Shown here piece after piece: positions 25,002 to 34,694 of a DNA stretch of 64,000 nucleotides (within the stretch, counting starts at the first letter, position 1; every line of letters starts with the position of its first letter). The DNA comes from Armatimonadota bacterium (GTDB lineage Bacteria; Armatimonadota; UBA5829), in NCBI GenBank assembly GCA_039679645.1, contig JBDKUO010000029.1, positions 1 through 64,000 of the forward strand, in the 5' to 3' direction. Position numbers and translations under genes: made by a program. Under the pieces are notes generated by a model. The model ran no database searches. It was given only the letters and a program-made list of their open reading frames with translations, and was not told where the DNA came from.

Positions 25002-26636
25002 CTAGCCGATCATATCTCTAATCGCCAAGCCTATACATACGGAAAAGACCGGCGAGATATCCTTTAGGTATTGTGGTGAAGCCGCGGGCACATTTACCCG
25101 CAGGTCTTTCATCGGATCAGCCACTTCGCATGGAACTCCGAGTTCTCTGCTCAGAAACTTGTCCAGGTTCGGCATTTTGGCAGTCCCACCACAAAGGTAT
25201 ATCCGCTGCGGAGGATTTGCGTACTTGGTGCCGTAATAATCAAGCGAACGGCGCAGCTCTACGGCAAGGTCCGTCAGCACGCCTGAGATCGCCTTGAAAA
25301 CATTACTCTCCATCGACCCGGGCTGCGGTGAGCTGGGCGCATGAACAGGAACCACGGCCTCTTCACCAGGATCGGCATTTTGACTGGTATCACTCAGATC
25401 AAAATTCGGGTCCACTTTTTCAGGTTCCATGGACGGTGTGTCGTCCTGGTCATCGAGGTCAAATGACGGCTTTATCTGTTCATTGGCAGTCTCGCCGCCG
25501 CCAAGATCAAACGCCTGTCCTTCGTCTTCAGGTTCGTCCGACCCAAAATCAAACGCCGGACCATTTTGAGTCGACTCGCCGCCAAGATCAAACGCGGGCT
25601 TTGAAGCAGCAGGCTCGGGTGAACCAAATGTTATCCCACCCAGCGGATCATCTGAACCGAAATCCGGGCCGTCTATAGTATTTGCGAAACTTCCGGGCTG
25701 CACCGTTTCGGTGCCGGCATCGCCCGCCGCAGGAGCGGAACCCGGCTCGTCCATATCAAACGATAGACCACCGGCTGCGTTATCCGGGCCGACGGAAGTC
25801 CCGAAGGAAGTCGGCTCAGAACCAAAACTAAACCCGCTCCGATCATCGGCTGCGCTGTCCGCAAAACCGTCCAGGTCCACAGCGGCGTATTCCTTCTTCG
25901 TGATCTCGGCCTGGTCAAGACTTTGACCCAACGCCTCGGCAATCTCCTGGGTGAATGTCATGCCCGCAATACCGAGCGGAGGACTTGGAAAAGTAAGAAT
26001 GCCGTTCTCGAAGATGCCAAGGTCGGTGTTATGCGCGCCTATGTTGACAATAGCTACGACTTCGTTCTTAGCGCCGTTGGTGGAGGTCTCCACAAGCGCC
26101 CGGCTTGCCGCGAGAGACTCTATATCTATCGCCATGGGCTTGAGTCCGGCTGCCATGAGCGTTTGAACATGACTGTCTATAAGCTCCTGCTGCGCAACCG
26201 CAAGCAGGACCTCCATGTTTTGCGCATTCGGGTCCGCACTGGGTCGCTCGACAGGTTGAAAGTCCATCACGATCTCATTCGGAGGAAACGGGACATGCCT
26301 TTCGACTTCCCACTTGACCGTCTCAGCCAGTTCTTTACCGCTCATCTTGGGAACATCGATCACACGCACGACAACCCGTGACTGTCCCGCCACTGAACTG
26401 ACGCTCTTTTTCGTCTTTATTCCGCTCTCCGCAAGCAGAGCCTTGACAGCGCTGCCCAGAGCCTTGGAATCGACAATTACTTCGTTTTCCACCACACCTT
26501 CGGGAAGGGGGGCAACGCCCAGACCGGTTATGGTTATGCCGTCCTTGGTTTTCTTGGCCTCGGCAACTTTGATGGTATCAGTGCCGATGTCCAGGCCCAC
26601 AACTGCGGAAGGCGCGGATTTGGGTGACGGACTCAT
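25002..26636 (-). CDS. pilM: type IV pilus assembly ATPase-like PilM with large acidic insert
   Basis: Cytoplasmic actin-fold protein that binds the PilN tail. The fold is recognisable in two parts: residues about 8-235 (VGLDIGTDTIKVAEA, VERHVPFPP, VNIGAHNTDLGIF) and about 440-544 (LRRSLDYYG, IYLCGGTAKMPNLDKFL). Between them is an insert of about 190 residues that is acidic, Gly/Ser-rich and carries repeated FD[LFM] motifs (SFDMDEPGS, AFDLGGES, AFDFGSDE, AFDLGGGE, SFDLDDQD, NFDLSDTS). Ordinary PilM is about 350 residues. The insert keeps frame and does not break motifs, so the protein is probably functional. Confidence 0.9.
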   Translation of the reverse strand: MSPSPKSAPSAVVGLDIGTDTIKVAEAKKTKDGITITGLGVAPLPEGVVENEVIVDSKALGSAVKALLAESGIKTKKSVSSVAGQSRVVVRVIDVPKMSGKELAETVKWEVERHVPFPPNEIVMDFQPVERPSADPNAQNMEVLLAVAQQELIDSHVQTLMAAGLKPMAIDIESLAASRALVETSTNGAKNEVVAIVNIGAHNTDLGIFENGILTFPSPPLGIAGMTFTQEIAEALGQSLDQAEITKKEYAAVDLDGFADSAADDRSGFSFGSEPTSFGTSVGPDNAAGGLSFDMDEPGSAPAAGDAGTETVQPGSFANTIDGPDFGSDDPLGGITFGSPEPAASKPAFDLGGESTQNGPAFDFGSDEPEDEGQAFDLGGGETANEQIKPSFDLDDQDDTPSMEPEKVDPNFDLSDTSQNADPGEEAVVPVHAPSSPQPGSMESNVFKAISGVLTDLAVELRRSLDYYGTKYANPPQRIYLCGGTAKMPNLDKFLSRELGVPCEVADPMKDLRVNVPAASPQYLKDISPVFSVCIGLAIRDMIG

Positions 26637-26754
26637 ATATAATTCCTAATCTCCATTAACAACATGCACGAGGAATATCGTAGCATCAAACCCAGCAGAA
26701 TGTCAACAAACTAACGCTTCGGCCGGTCGCCATAAATATGATAAACAAACCTCC

Positions 26755-26778
26755 GGCCCCATGCATATGCACGGGGCC
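26755..26778 (-). terminator. hairpin after the giant exoprotein gene
   Basis: GGCCCC/GGGGCC stem extended by the self-complementary TGCATATGCA, 20 nt after the stop of the giant gene and followed on the minus strand by GGAGGTTTGTTTATC. It may partly terminate transcription between the giant gene and pilM. Confidence 0.5.
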
Positions 26779-26798
26779 ATAGGTATTACAAGCCGGAC

Positions 26799-29700
26799 TT
26801 AATCGGCGGCAAAGCTCGGACTCACGGTCTCCCAGAACAAATCCGAGGTGCCGCTGCGGGTGCTCGTCCAGAACACCCATATCTTTGAAGAAATAGCGGG
26901 CACTAAAGTTCCACTTGAGTTGGAATATACTGGGTCTGCAAACGCATATATGCTGTCTTCGTTGACATTGCCGTCTGCGGAAAAGCCAAAAAGCGATTGC
27001 TCAGGTGTCTCCTCGATCCAGTATACATCTTTTGGGGTCACGGTTATCTGCGAGCCTGTCCCGCTGGATGCACTGGGAGTATAGGTGATCGTGATATCCG
27101 GCGGGGGTGTATCAAACAACGTGCCGCTCATTCTTTTCAGTGACTCATAACGCTCGTCAACCTCGCTGAAATAAATCTTGGTTCCGGCTCGGTTTACCTC
27201 CCAAGGACCCCTGTTATTGCCCACGCTCAGGCTTGCGGAAGGGTTGACACTACCGACAGCAGTTCCCAAAACATTGCGCTGTGTGACCATAGGGATCGGC
27301 GGATAGCTCTCGCCTGTCGCGGGATCAATGAGCTTTGTAAGGTCGACTCCGACACGATAGGTCTTGTAGTATATCGTGCTGGTCTTGACGCCCGTTCCCG
27401 CCTTGCGCCAGAACACCCACAGTCTGTCTACCGGCGCGCTCGAACCGCTGAAATCTCCCATACCGGGATTGATCGTAGTGTTCATATTCGTGCGTTCGAT
27501 AAACGCCCTGGGGCTGTTATCAACGGCTTCATCCGTAGTCAGCCGCCAGGTCTGAGGAGTATAATCCGCCCGGACCTCCGGCGTAATGAAGCTATCGCCG
27601 GCTTTGACCTCTGTCAATGGCTGAGTGAACCGGACTACGCCTCCTGAGAAATCGACCAGCATCTTGCCCAGAATAGCCGTTGTGATGGCGCTGGGATATT
27701 CATAGGTATAAATACCGGTCGCTTCGTCATAGGTCGGGACCAGCGCCTGTGGAGCAACCTCGGTGCCGTTAATTTTCACAGAGCCGTCTGTGGCGCTGAC
27801 GACCGCGCCGCCCGAACCGACCGTGACATCGCCGCTCGGCAGCTTCAGGACATACTTTTCAGGAAAGACTACGTGTATATACGGCACTTCCGGTGTCGAG
27901 CCGTAGTATGCATCTGTGCCCCAACTGTCCGTAACGGGCGACTCCGGAGACGGCTTTACCCACGCCAGGTGCTGCGAGAGATAGAAACCATACTTGGGAT
28001 CGCGCCTGAGCTGCTCGTTGAAGACTCTGGGCATAGGCTGGGCAACTTTACTCGGGAGCGCATTTTCCAACGCTTCCTTAACAGTTGCATCAGTCTGGTT
28101 GTTAATGTCAATCTGATTTGCTGCAATATAGCGGCCAAGCAGAATATCGGAGTTCTGGCTGAATTTGTTTGTTCCGGCGTATACGATATCCAGAAGCTGC
28201 TTGCAGCCGGAATAGTTCGGGCTCGTATTCAGGTCTCCCCAAAACCGGCGGAATATGCAGTTTGGCGAACTCATTGAAGATAAACAACTCGGAACGGCGA
28301 GCATGCTGTCATCCGTCCACCCATCCATCGAGAGTCCGCCGGTGTCGTTGGTCGAATACATGAGCGATAGCTTTCCGTTACTGCCGCCCTGCCAGAACAA
28401 CCAAGCACGGTCATTATAAACAGCCATGCTCGGTGAACGCTTGATCATGCTGGGATCATGCTTGATATAGTTTATCGTGGTGTCACTGGAAGTGACATCT
28501 CCTCCGGTCACATTTGTATAGAAGATCAGATGATCCTGTGTAACTTTATTGGCGCTGCTTTCCACATCAGCGTCTCCCGCCCAGACCAGCCATGTGGGCC
28601 AACCGGAACTTGAGCTGCCGGATGAGCTTGACCCGGAACTGTCGTAACCGGTAACCGAGTTTGACGTGAGCTTGCTGGTTATAACAGGCGAATGATGACG
28701 CACTGAATAGAAATCGGTCGCGCTGCCATCAAGTGTCCACATCATTGGCGTAGACATATCGACAGGCCACTGTTTGCTCTTGGGAGGCAGTGTGGCGTCC
28801 GAGTCACTCGTTGGCACCTTCCACCACTGATTTTTTGGCGTTGTCTGAGCCGATTGCCATTTTCCGCTATCCCAGCTCAACTTCGCACGATCGATAAACC
28901 ACGGAGCATTGGCAAAGTCCGTGCGTTTAGGATCAGTAGTGCTGGACCAGTCGGGATATAGACTGCTGTCGAACATCCTGTTGCTGGACCAGAAGAGATA
29001 GACATTGCCCGATGCCGGGTCCCTGAATGCGGCTGGAGTCGAGTCGCCTATCCTGGGGGTCGAGTCGCTATCGATCTGCGGCAGTGTAAGTGTTGTGACA
29101 CCGCCCGTAAGCTGGTTTTCACGCACGCTTGCATTGAGTTGGAAGCTGGTCTCGGCTACAGGCTCGGCCACAGGATCAAGATACCCGTTGCGGTTACGGT
29201 CGGCGAACACAGGCACGTACGGCAGGCCGTATGCAGTGTCATAACTGTGATACGCGCCTATCGGCTGAGTCAGAGGAACCTCCAAACTCACTTTCACCGG
29301 CAGAGGCTCATCGGTGTCGAGACTCGTACCGAATGTCTTGTTGAGAGATGTCAACACACCTTTGGTGTAATCTTTGGTGTAAAGCGAAGTATTTTTGTCA
29401 TAGTAGTTCATATCCCATTTGCGCTTATCGGGTATTGTCATTATGCTCGGATCAGGATCGCCGACTACCGATTTGGTGAGCGTATAGCCAAGGACCGGAC
29501 CGGCCATATTAACACTACTTGAGTCTGTCGTAATGAACGGGTCCTTTCTGAAGACATCAAATGCACTGGGACCGCTCAAGTCAAGAGAGCTTGTGATGCA
29601 GCCATAGGGCACCGGAGAAACGGAGCCTGACTGATCGCTAAAGAGGCGGACCTGGCGGCCAATGTACATATCGGGTATGTTCACATTGCCGGCGTTCTTG

Positions 29701-32700
29701 ATAGTGACCGTCTTAAACCACTGCGAGACATCGGGATTTGGATTGTACGCGCTGAACGCCTGTGCGTTTGTAAGCCCAACACCCAGGCCATGAGGCGCGC
29801 GGCCTATATCGATAGTCTGCTGCTCTACCTCTATCTTAGGATCGGGCGGAACAAAGACGCCGACACGGAACCTGCGATACGCCTCCTGATATGTGCTGGG
29901 TTTGCCGTTGGTCACGTTTCCGTCGTCCCAGCTTCCTTTGCCGTTCGAATCTATGTATGCCTCAACACGCTTGCTGTAACCCGAGATCGAATTGGCAGGC
30001 TGGAAACGCGGCACATCAACAGATACAAGCACAGCCTCCGGCAGCAAGGTGCAATCATCATAACTAAGCGGCGCAATCCCGCTGGCTTCATACACACCCG
30101 CCAGGCTGGTGTTGTTGTTTGCGGGGTCGCCGCCGTCGCGGGCCTTCTGATAGCTTTGATGCTGCTTTGAGATATTCGGATAATCAGCCGAGCCGATGCC
30201 GAACTCCCAGGGAAATTTGACTCCACCTGAAGGTCTAATCGCGTCGATGCCGCCGTTCCAGCCAAGCTGGTCCGCATTGATCCTGAAGTTGGGAAGAGCA
30301 TTCCAAATGCCCGATTTGCTCTGAATAGTTCCGGTCGCGCTTCTGTCCATTACCCATAGCCTGGCCTGACGTGAAGTCGTGCCATGGTTTACTCCCTGCA
30401 GATTGACCTCAGGCAATACACCGGAGGTGTATGTGGCAGTTGAACCTGTTGTATCCAGTGTGGCATTGCCGTTGAAATGCGCCTCAGGATCGTATCTGGA
30501 CTTGTGTTCACTATTGGACCAGGCCGCATTGCTCGTAGTACGAAAATCGGTCGTGGTGCCGCTCTTGTCCGGCCATGCAATTGACAAAGGCGTGCTCTGA
30601 TCGTCCATAATGGCAAGAGGATTGTTGACTCCGATGTCCTGCTCCTGGAAGACCTCGTCCGCAACAAACGGCTTCGGAGGCGTGCCTGCGATCAGGCGTG
30701 CGATAGGATAGGTCTTGGTAGTAAATGCTGCGCCTTTGGCGGTGCTGTCCCGGCTGGTAACCATAACCTTAAGTATCCATCCGGGACCGGGACTCGGCGG
30801 GTCGTCGCCGTTCACTTTTGTGTAGTTAATCTTAAGGTCGAGATACGCGTAGGTGCGCTTGACCGGTGTCCCACTAGAATATTTTAGCAGAGGCGCCGTA
30901 GTGCCGCCGCCGCTGCCGTCAAGAACATTGTATTCCTTCACCGTAAAATGTTTTGTGGTCTTGATACTGCCGGCGCTGGCGCCGCCGCTGGAGTTTGTCA
31001 TGGACAGCGTGAATGCCGAAGAGCCTCTGCTTTTAAGATACGTCTTGGCGGGAAGGTTCCATAATATGATATTTATCGTTTCGCCCCACTCGAAATAGAC
31101 CGGTTTGTCTTTGGTCCGGATATCTTCGTCGCCAAAGTAATATACACGCTGCGCCTTCGCTGCCGTGAGGAGTTTTGCATCCACATCCGCATCAAAAGCA
31201 GCGCCCGTGCTCGTCGGCACATTTGTAATCCATTTCATATCGGGGCTTACCATCCACTTTTTTGTCGGCCAGTCAACCCAGGCAGTAGATGTGTTGCTCG
31301 GAGTATCGTACGTAGCAGGTGCAGTGGCGGATGCGATACTGGTCTGAGGATTCTTGTTTGCCGAGTTCTGGAAGAAATCCGAGTTGAAAATCTCACACTG
31401 GACTTCAGGGTCGGATTCCACCCCCTCAGATTTAATAGTATCATCAGGGAACGGCCAGTAGTCTCCACCTGCCCAACTGCCGCCCCATGCGCCGCCGTAA
31501 TCGGAGAAGGCATACACGCGGCCATCCGAACAACCCACATAGACGTAGCTTGTGGGATTGCTTGAAGTCTCATACTTGAACTGCGTGACGTTGGGCGATG
31601 AAAAAAGCTCTCCCATTGTCTGCATGTACTGGTAGTTCTTGCCCTTTTTATTATTTTTATCGATGTAAAGCTGCGCCTGCGTTGCATTCGGGTTATCCGA
31701 ATCATAGCGCCAGTCGCTGCGGCCCGAGTTGGCGCTGAGCCAGTGAAGCTTGCCCTCCATATCACCGGCATACATAGTCATCGTGTTGTTTATAGGCACT
31801 TTCGAACCGTCCGATGATCTTGTGTAATAGGTGGGATCACTGCTTGGAGCTGCGGCATCGAATGCGACCGAACCCTGAATAGGTGAAAGCAATGGCAATT
31901 CGGTATAATCGGCGCCATAAACATTGCGCTTGCTTGTATCGTTTGTATCGGGATAGTCGACATATAAACGGCGATTGTCCGCACTAATGCCTGCATCAGT
32001 CCCCGCATTGAAGCTGTATACGTGACCGTCAGTGCTGCCTATCCATGCCCGGTGCATAATCGTAGAAACGGCCCGGCCGTCCGAAGCATCGCCGACAACA
32101 GTAGTCGAATACCTGAATGCGCCGAGAGGCGTCTTGGTGCTGCCGTAATCAGGATATCTCCATAAAGGCTTACCATCTGCATCAGGACCGCTTAACGCAT
32201 TGATACAGTAAAAATAACCCGTTGTAGAACCTATAAGGAGCTGATCGTTATCGTCGTCAATAGTCGGGGTCGAGGTAAACCCGCCCATGCTGACTGAGTC
32301 TCCGAAAGATGTGCCGGATTTGTCCTGGTCGAAAAACGTCCATTTAGTCCTGGCTATGTCATCCATTGCGTTGTTCATTGCATCAAGGCAATAGATATGG
32401 CCATCGAGAGCCGCAACATACAGATATGGCGCGCTCTTATCCCAATAGGTAGGAGTGGCACCTATCGAGCCTAAAGGATCCGCGTCGGCATCGTCCGAGC
32501 CGCTGACCAGGCGCTTATTGCGAATCTTGGGATAGACCCAGTTTACCTCGCAAAGCTTGGCTGTAATTATGTCGGAACCTCCGTCGGCATCGAACGACAA
32601 CACCCGTCCGGATTCTGTGACGGCATAGATTGTATCGGCGATCATGTCTTTCGTATCAGTCATAGTGTCGTCATAGTCTTCCAATGACTTCTTGATATTG

Positions 32701-34466
32701 GCAACAGGGCTGCAATAGCTGAATGTGCCAATGCTGTCGGGGACGACCATTACTGCATCGGCAATCACGGTCCTGCCGGAAGAAACCGGTTCAAGTTTGA
32801 CATTTGTGACATTGAAATACGACGAGCCGAGCTGGACCCATTTGCCCTGGTTCGTCTGATCCGACTGATCGATTGTAACTGTAGCAGTGGTTGTTGAACC
32901 ACTGCTGTTTTCGTAATCAATGGAATACTCGCCTTTGCCTCGGGCCTTAGTTTCACCATAACCGACCGGAGGTATCCAGGCATATACGCTGTATGACCAG
33001 CCGTCGCCGCGGCCATCTCTTGTAGAGTCCAAAGTACCATAGAATGGCCAGTTTGTAGTGGCAGTGGAAGAAGTGGCATACCAAATGTTGCCGCCGAAGG
33101 CATCATCTCGACAGGTAATTTCTTTCCATCCGCCACCAATGCTGCATTGCTCACCGACAGTCTGGCCGGGGCCCTTCCATAGAAGCTTACCTGTTGTGGC
33201 ATCCAAAGCGTAGATCTGCCTGTCGCAGCCCGTCATAAAACACACAAGGGTGGGCTCGTCACCTATCAGCACATGAGCCAAAGTAGGTGTGGAATAAAAC
33301 CCGCCCTCTACCGGGCCTTCGAGAGGATCGCGAACACTGAAATCAGCACGATCAGGCTCCCAAGAAGGCTTTTCTTCACCAGGTGCAAGCACACGCGATG
33401 GATAGCGCCAGATAGCGGTGCCGAGCCTCTCCGAAAGCTCCTTGTATTGCGGGTTATTGGCAAGCGTATCGTTGATGGGTGTTACGGAGTTTACACAATA
33501 CACTGCCCCCGTTTCGGGAGCATTTTTGTAGTTTGATAACGGCTGCTCGACAGTGCCGATGTAGACCACAGGAGACTTGCCGTTATAGCCCTGCTGAGTA
33601 GTGTCATAGGTCTTACTGGGATCATGAACCATGTCATATTTAACCGTAGCGCTTACCGGAGAAGAGTATATCTCCATACCGGTGCCCCTGACGAACTTGA
33701 CCGCGTCGGCTGCAACACGAACGCCGCTGACACTGGTATCGCCGGTCACGTTTGAGAGAACGACTTTGTAATTGCTGGTCTTGGTCTTATCTCTGAATGA
33801 AAACTGTTTATCGGTCAAGAGCTGCCAGGAACCGCCGTCTGACTGATCGAAAGTGACCTGGGTGCTGCCGGTGTCGTCGTAGACCGTATAGATCGCGTTT
33901 TTAGTGAATGTAAAAGTATCAGTGATGGTGACCGTCGGGACCCACACATATACGTAGTAGTAACCGAGCGACACGCTCGGTCTGTTGGAATCACCGTAGG
34001 GGAATGTCCAGATAGCTTCGTCCGTTTTACCAGTAGAACTCGATGAGACAGCGCCCAAATAATGGTAACTATATGTTTCGGTATTGTCGGCGTAATCATC
34101 TTCGGCTGTGTCCGATACATAGCTGTAATCCCATGCATCTTCGGCTGTTGCCTCATTCCATAATCCATAGTACGTCTTGAACCAACTGACGCCCTTTTCC
34201 GGGGCAGCGTCATCTATAGCGGTATCCGCTTCAGTGGCATAATTCGCATCGGGACGCGGAAAGACCCAGATCACATCGAGCGAGGCGGGGTTCTCCAGAT
34301 CGTTCGAGTGAGGATTGCGGCCTATATGCATCATATCCGCATGGAACTCAGGCCACACAGGCCATGGTTCCGACACTGTGTCCGCACGTCCGGTACTCGC
34401 CAAAATGACTACCCAGACTGTTATGATAACTATTGGGATAAGAAAACGCGCTTTGCTTCCCTTCAT
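26799..34466 (-). CDS. giant exported PQQ-propeller/golvesin-domain protein, PilY1-like candidate
   Basis: About 2,555 residues from the ATG at 34466 (GGAGGG upstream), with a signal peptide (FLIPIVIITVWVVILASTGRA). Two golvesin/xanthan-lyase-like beta domains lie near residues 95-265 and 440-580 (YVYVWVPTV, VDAVKF-like ends VRVAADAVKFV and VIADAVMVV). PQQ-type beta-propeller blades are scattered between about 270 and 1030 (IYALDATTGKLLWKG, IYCLDAMNNAMDD, FYCINALSG, RVYAFSDYGGAWGG). Later regions show CARDB-like segments and repeated LWVFW/WLFW/IWVFW strands near the C-terminus. There is no visible sorting tail. It is the first gene of the pilM-N-O-P-Q strand, suggesting a pilus-tip or secreted adhesin role, but this is inferred from position and propeller content only. 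Confidence 0.75.
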   Translation of the reverse strand: MKGSKARFLIPIVIITVWVVILASTGRADTVSEPWPVWPEFHADMMHIGRNPHSNDLENPASLDVIWVFPRPDANYATEADTAIDDAAPEKGVSWFKTYYGLWNEATAEDAWDYSYVSDTAEDDYADNTETYSYHYLGAVSSSSTGKTDEAIWTFPYGDSNRPSVSLGYYYVYVWVPTVTITDTFTFTKNAIYTVYDDTGSTQVTFDQSDGGSWQLLTDKQFSFRDKTKTSNYKVVLSNVTGDTSVSGVRVAADAVKFVRGTGMEIYSSPVSATVKYDMVHDPSKTYDTTQQGYNGKSPVVYIGTVEQPLSNYKNAPETGAVYCVNSVTPINDTLANNPQYKELSERLGTAIWRYPSRVLAPGEEKPSWEPDRADFSVRDPLEGPVEGGFYSTPTLAHVLIGDEPTLVCFMTGCDRQIYALDATTGKLLWKGPGQTVGEQCSIGGGWKEITCRDDAFGGNIWYATSSTATTNWPFYGTLDSTRDGRGDGWSYSVYAWIPPVGYGETKARGKGEYSIDYENSSGSTTTATVTIDQSDQTNQGKWVQLGSSYFNVTNVKLEPVSSGRTVIADAVMVVPDSIGTFSYCSPVANIKKSLEDYDDTMTDTKDMIADTIYAVTESGRVLSFDADGGSDIITAKLCEVNWVYPKIRNKRLVSGSDDADADPLGSIGATPTYWDKSAPYLYVAALDGHIYCLDAMNNAMDDIARTKWTFFDQDKSGTSFGDSVSMGGFTSTPTIDDDNDQLLIGSTTGYFYCINALSGPDADGKPLWRYPDYGSTKTPLGAFRYSTTVVGDASDGRAVSTIMHRAWIGSTDGHVYSFNAGTDAGISADNRRLYVDYPDTNDTSKRNVYGADYTELPLLSPIQGSVAFDAAAPSSDPTYYTRSSDGSKVPINNTMTMYAGDMEGKLHWLSANSGRSDWRYDSDNPNATQAQLYIDKNNKKGKNYQYMQTMGELFSSPNVTQFKYETSSNPTSYVYVGCSDGRVYAFSDYGGAWGGSWAGGDYWPFPDDTIKSEGVESDPEVQCEIFNSDFFQNSANKNPQTSIASATAPATYDTPSNTSTAWVDWPTKKWMVSPDMKWITNVPTSTGAAFDADVDAKLLTAAKAQRVYYFGDEDIRTKDKPVYFEWGETINIILWNLPAKTYLKSRGSSAFTLSMTNSSGGASAGSIKTTKHFTVKEYNVLDGSGGGTTAPLLKYSSGTPVKRTYAYLDLKINYTKVNGDDPPSPGPGWILKVMVTSRDSTAKGAAFTTKTYPIARLIAGTPPKPFVADEVFQEQDIGVNNPLAIMDDQSTPLSIAWPDKSGTTTDFRTTSNAAWSNSEHKSRYDPEAHFNGNATLDTTGSTATYTSGVLPEVNLQGVNHGTTSRQARLWVMDRSATGTIQSKSGIWNALPNFRINADQLGWNGGIDAIRPSGGVKFPWEFGIGSADYPNISKQHQSYQKARDGGDPANNNTSLAGVYEASGIAPLSYDDCTLLPEAVLVSVDVPRFQPANSISGYSKRVEAYIDSNGKGSWDDGNVTNGKPSTYQEAYRRFRVGVFVPPDPKIEVEQQTIDIGRAPHGLGVGLTNAQAFSAYNPNPDVSQWFKTVTIKNAGNVNIPDMYIGRQVRLFSDQSGSVSPVPYGCITSSLDLSGPSAFDVFRKDPFITTDSSSVNMAGPVLGYTLTKSVVGDPDPSIMTIPDKRKWDMNYYDKNTSLYTKDYTKGVLTSLNKTFGTSLDTDEPLPVKVSLEVPLTQPIGAYHSYDTAYGLPYVPVFADRNRNGYLDPVAEPVAETSFQLNASVRENQLTGGVTTLTLPQIDSDSTPRIGDSTPAAFRDPASGNVYLFWSSNRMFDSSLYPDWSSTTDPKRTDFANAPWFIDRAKLSWDSGKWQSAQTTPKNQWWKVPTSDSDATLPPKSKQWPVDMSTPMMWTLDGSATDFYSVRHHSPVITSKLTSNSVTGYDSSGSSSSGSSSSGWPTWLVWAGDADVESSANKVTQDHLIFYTNVTGGDVTSSDTTINYIKHDPSMIKRSPSMAVYNDRAWLFWQGGSNGKLSLMYSTNDTGGLSMDGWTDDSMLAVPSCLSSMSSPNCIFRRFWGDLNTSPNYSGCKQLLDIVYAGTNKFSQNSDILLGRYIAANQIDINNQTDATVKEALENALPSKVAQPMPRVFNEQLRRDPKYGFYLSQHLAWVKPSPESPVTDSWGTDAYYGSTPEVPYIHVVFPEKYVLKLPSGDVTVGSGGAVVSATDGSVKINGTEVAPQALVPTYDEATGIYTYEYPSAITTAILGKMLVDFSGGVVRFTQPLTEVKAGDSFITPEVRADYTPQTWRLTTDEAVDNSPRAFIERTNMNTTINPGMGDFSGSSAPVDRLWVFWRKAGTGVKTSTIYYKTYRVGVDLTKLIDPATGESYPPIPMVTQRNVLGTAVGSVNPSASLSVGNNRGPWEVNRAGTKIYFSEVDERYESLKRMSGTLFDTPPPDITITYTPSASSGTGSQITVTPKDVYWIEETPEQSLFGFSADGNVNEDSIYAFADPVYSNSSGTLVPAISSKIWVFWTSTRSGTSDLFWETVSPSFAAD

Positions 34467-34562
34467 CAGGCCCTCCACATGCACTTGCCTATGAAATTCC
34501 ACTTATTTCGACTTAGCCTATATATCAATTGTTCCGTTACCGGGCATATATGGCAGCCACAC

Positions 34563-34568
34563 ATTATA
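34563..34568 (-). promoter_or_regulatory. possible -10 box of the pilus operon
   Basis: A perfect TATAAT on the minus strand (34568-34563), about 97 nt before the giant gene start. No good -35 sequence is found at 16-18 bp, where a heptad array (34583-34617) lies. Confidence 0.3.
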
Positions 34569-34582
34569 CCATGTTAGAGGCT

Positions 34583-34617
34583 GGAAGTAAGAAATTGGAA
34601 GTTTGAAACAGGATAAC
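34583..34617. repeat. heptad array between divergent genes
   Basis: Five 7-bp units (GGAAGTA/AGAAATT/GGAAGTT/TGAAACA/GGATAAC) in the divergent gap between the giant gene and the PEP-CTERM gene. Confidence 0.6.
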
Positions 34618-34694
34618 TCATCAATACAGTATTGGCACGGATTGTGCACACTATACATGTGAATGGCGCACAACACGTGACAGGAGCAATATTG

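Noticed and set aside
34632-34657. TTGGCA/TATACA promoter for the PEP-CTERM gene
   Set aside because: The spacer is only 14 bp; not a credible sigma70 promoter.
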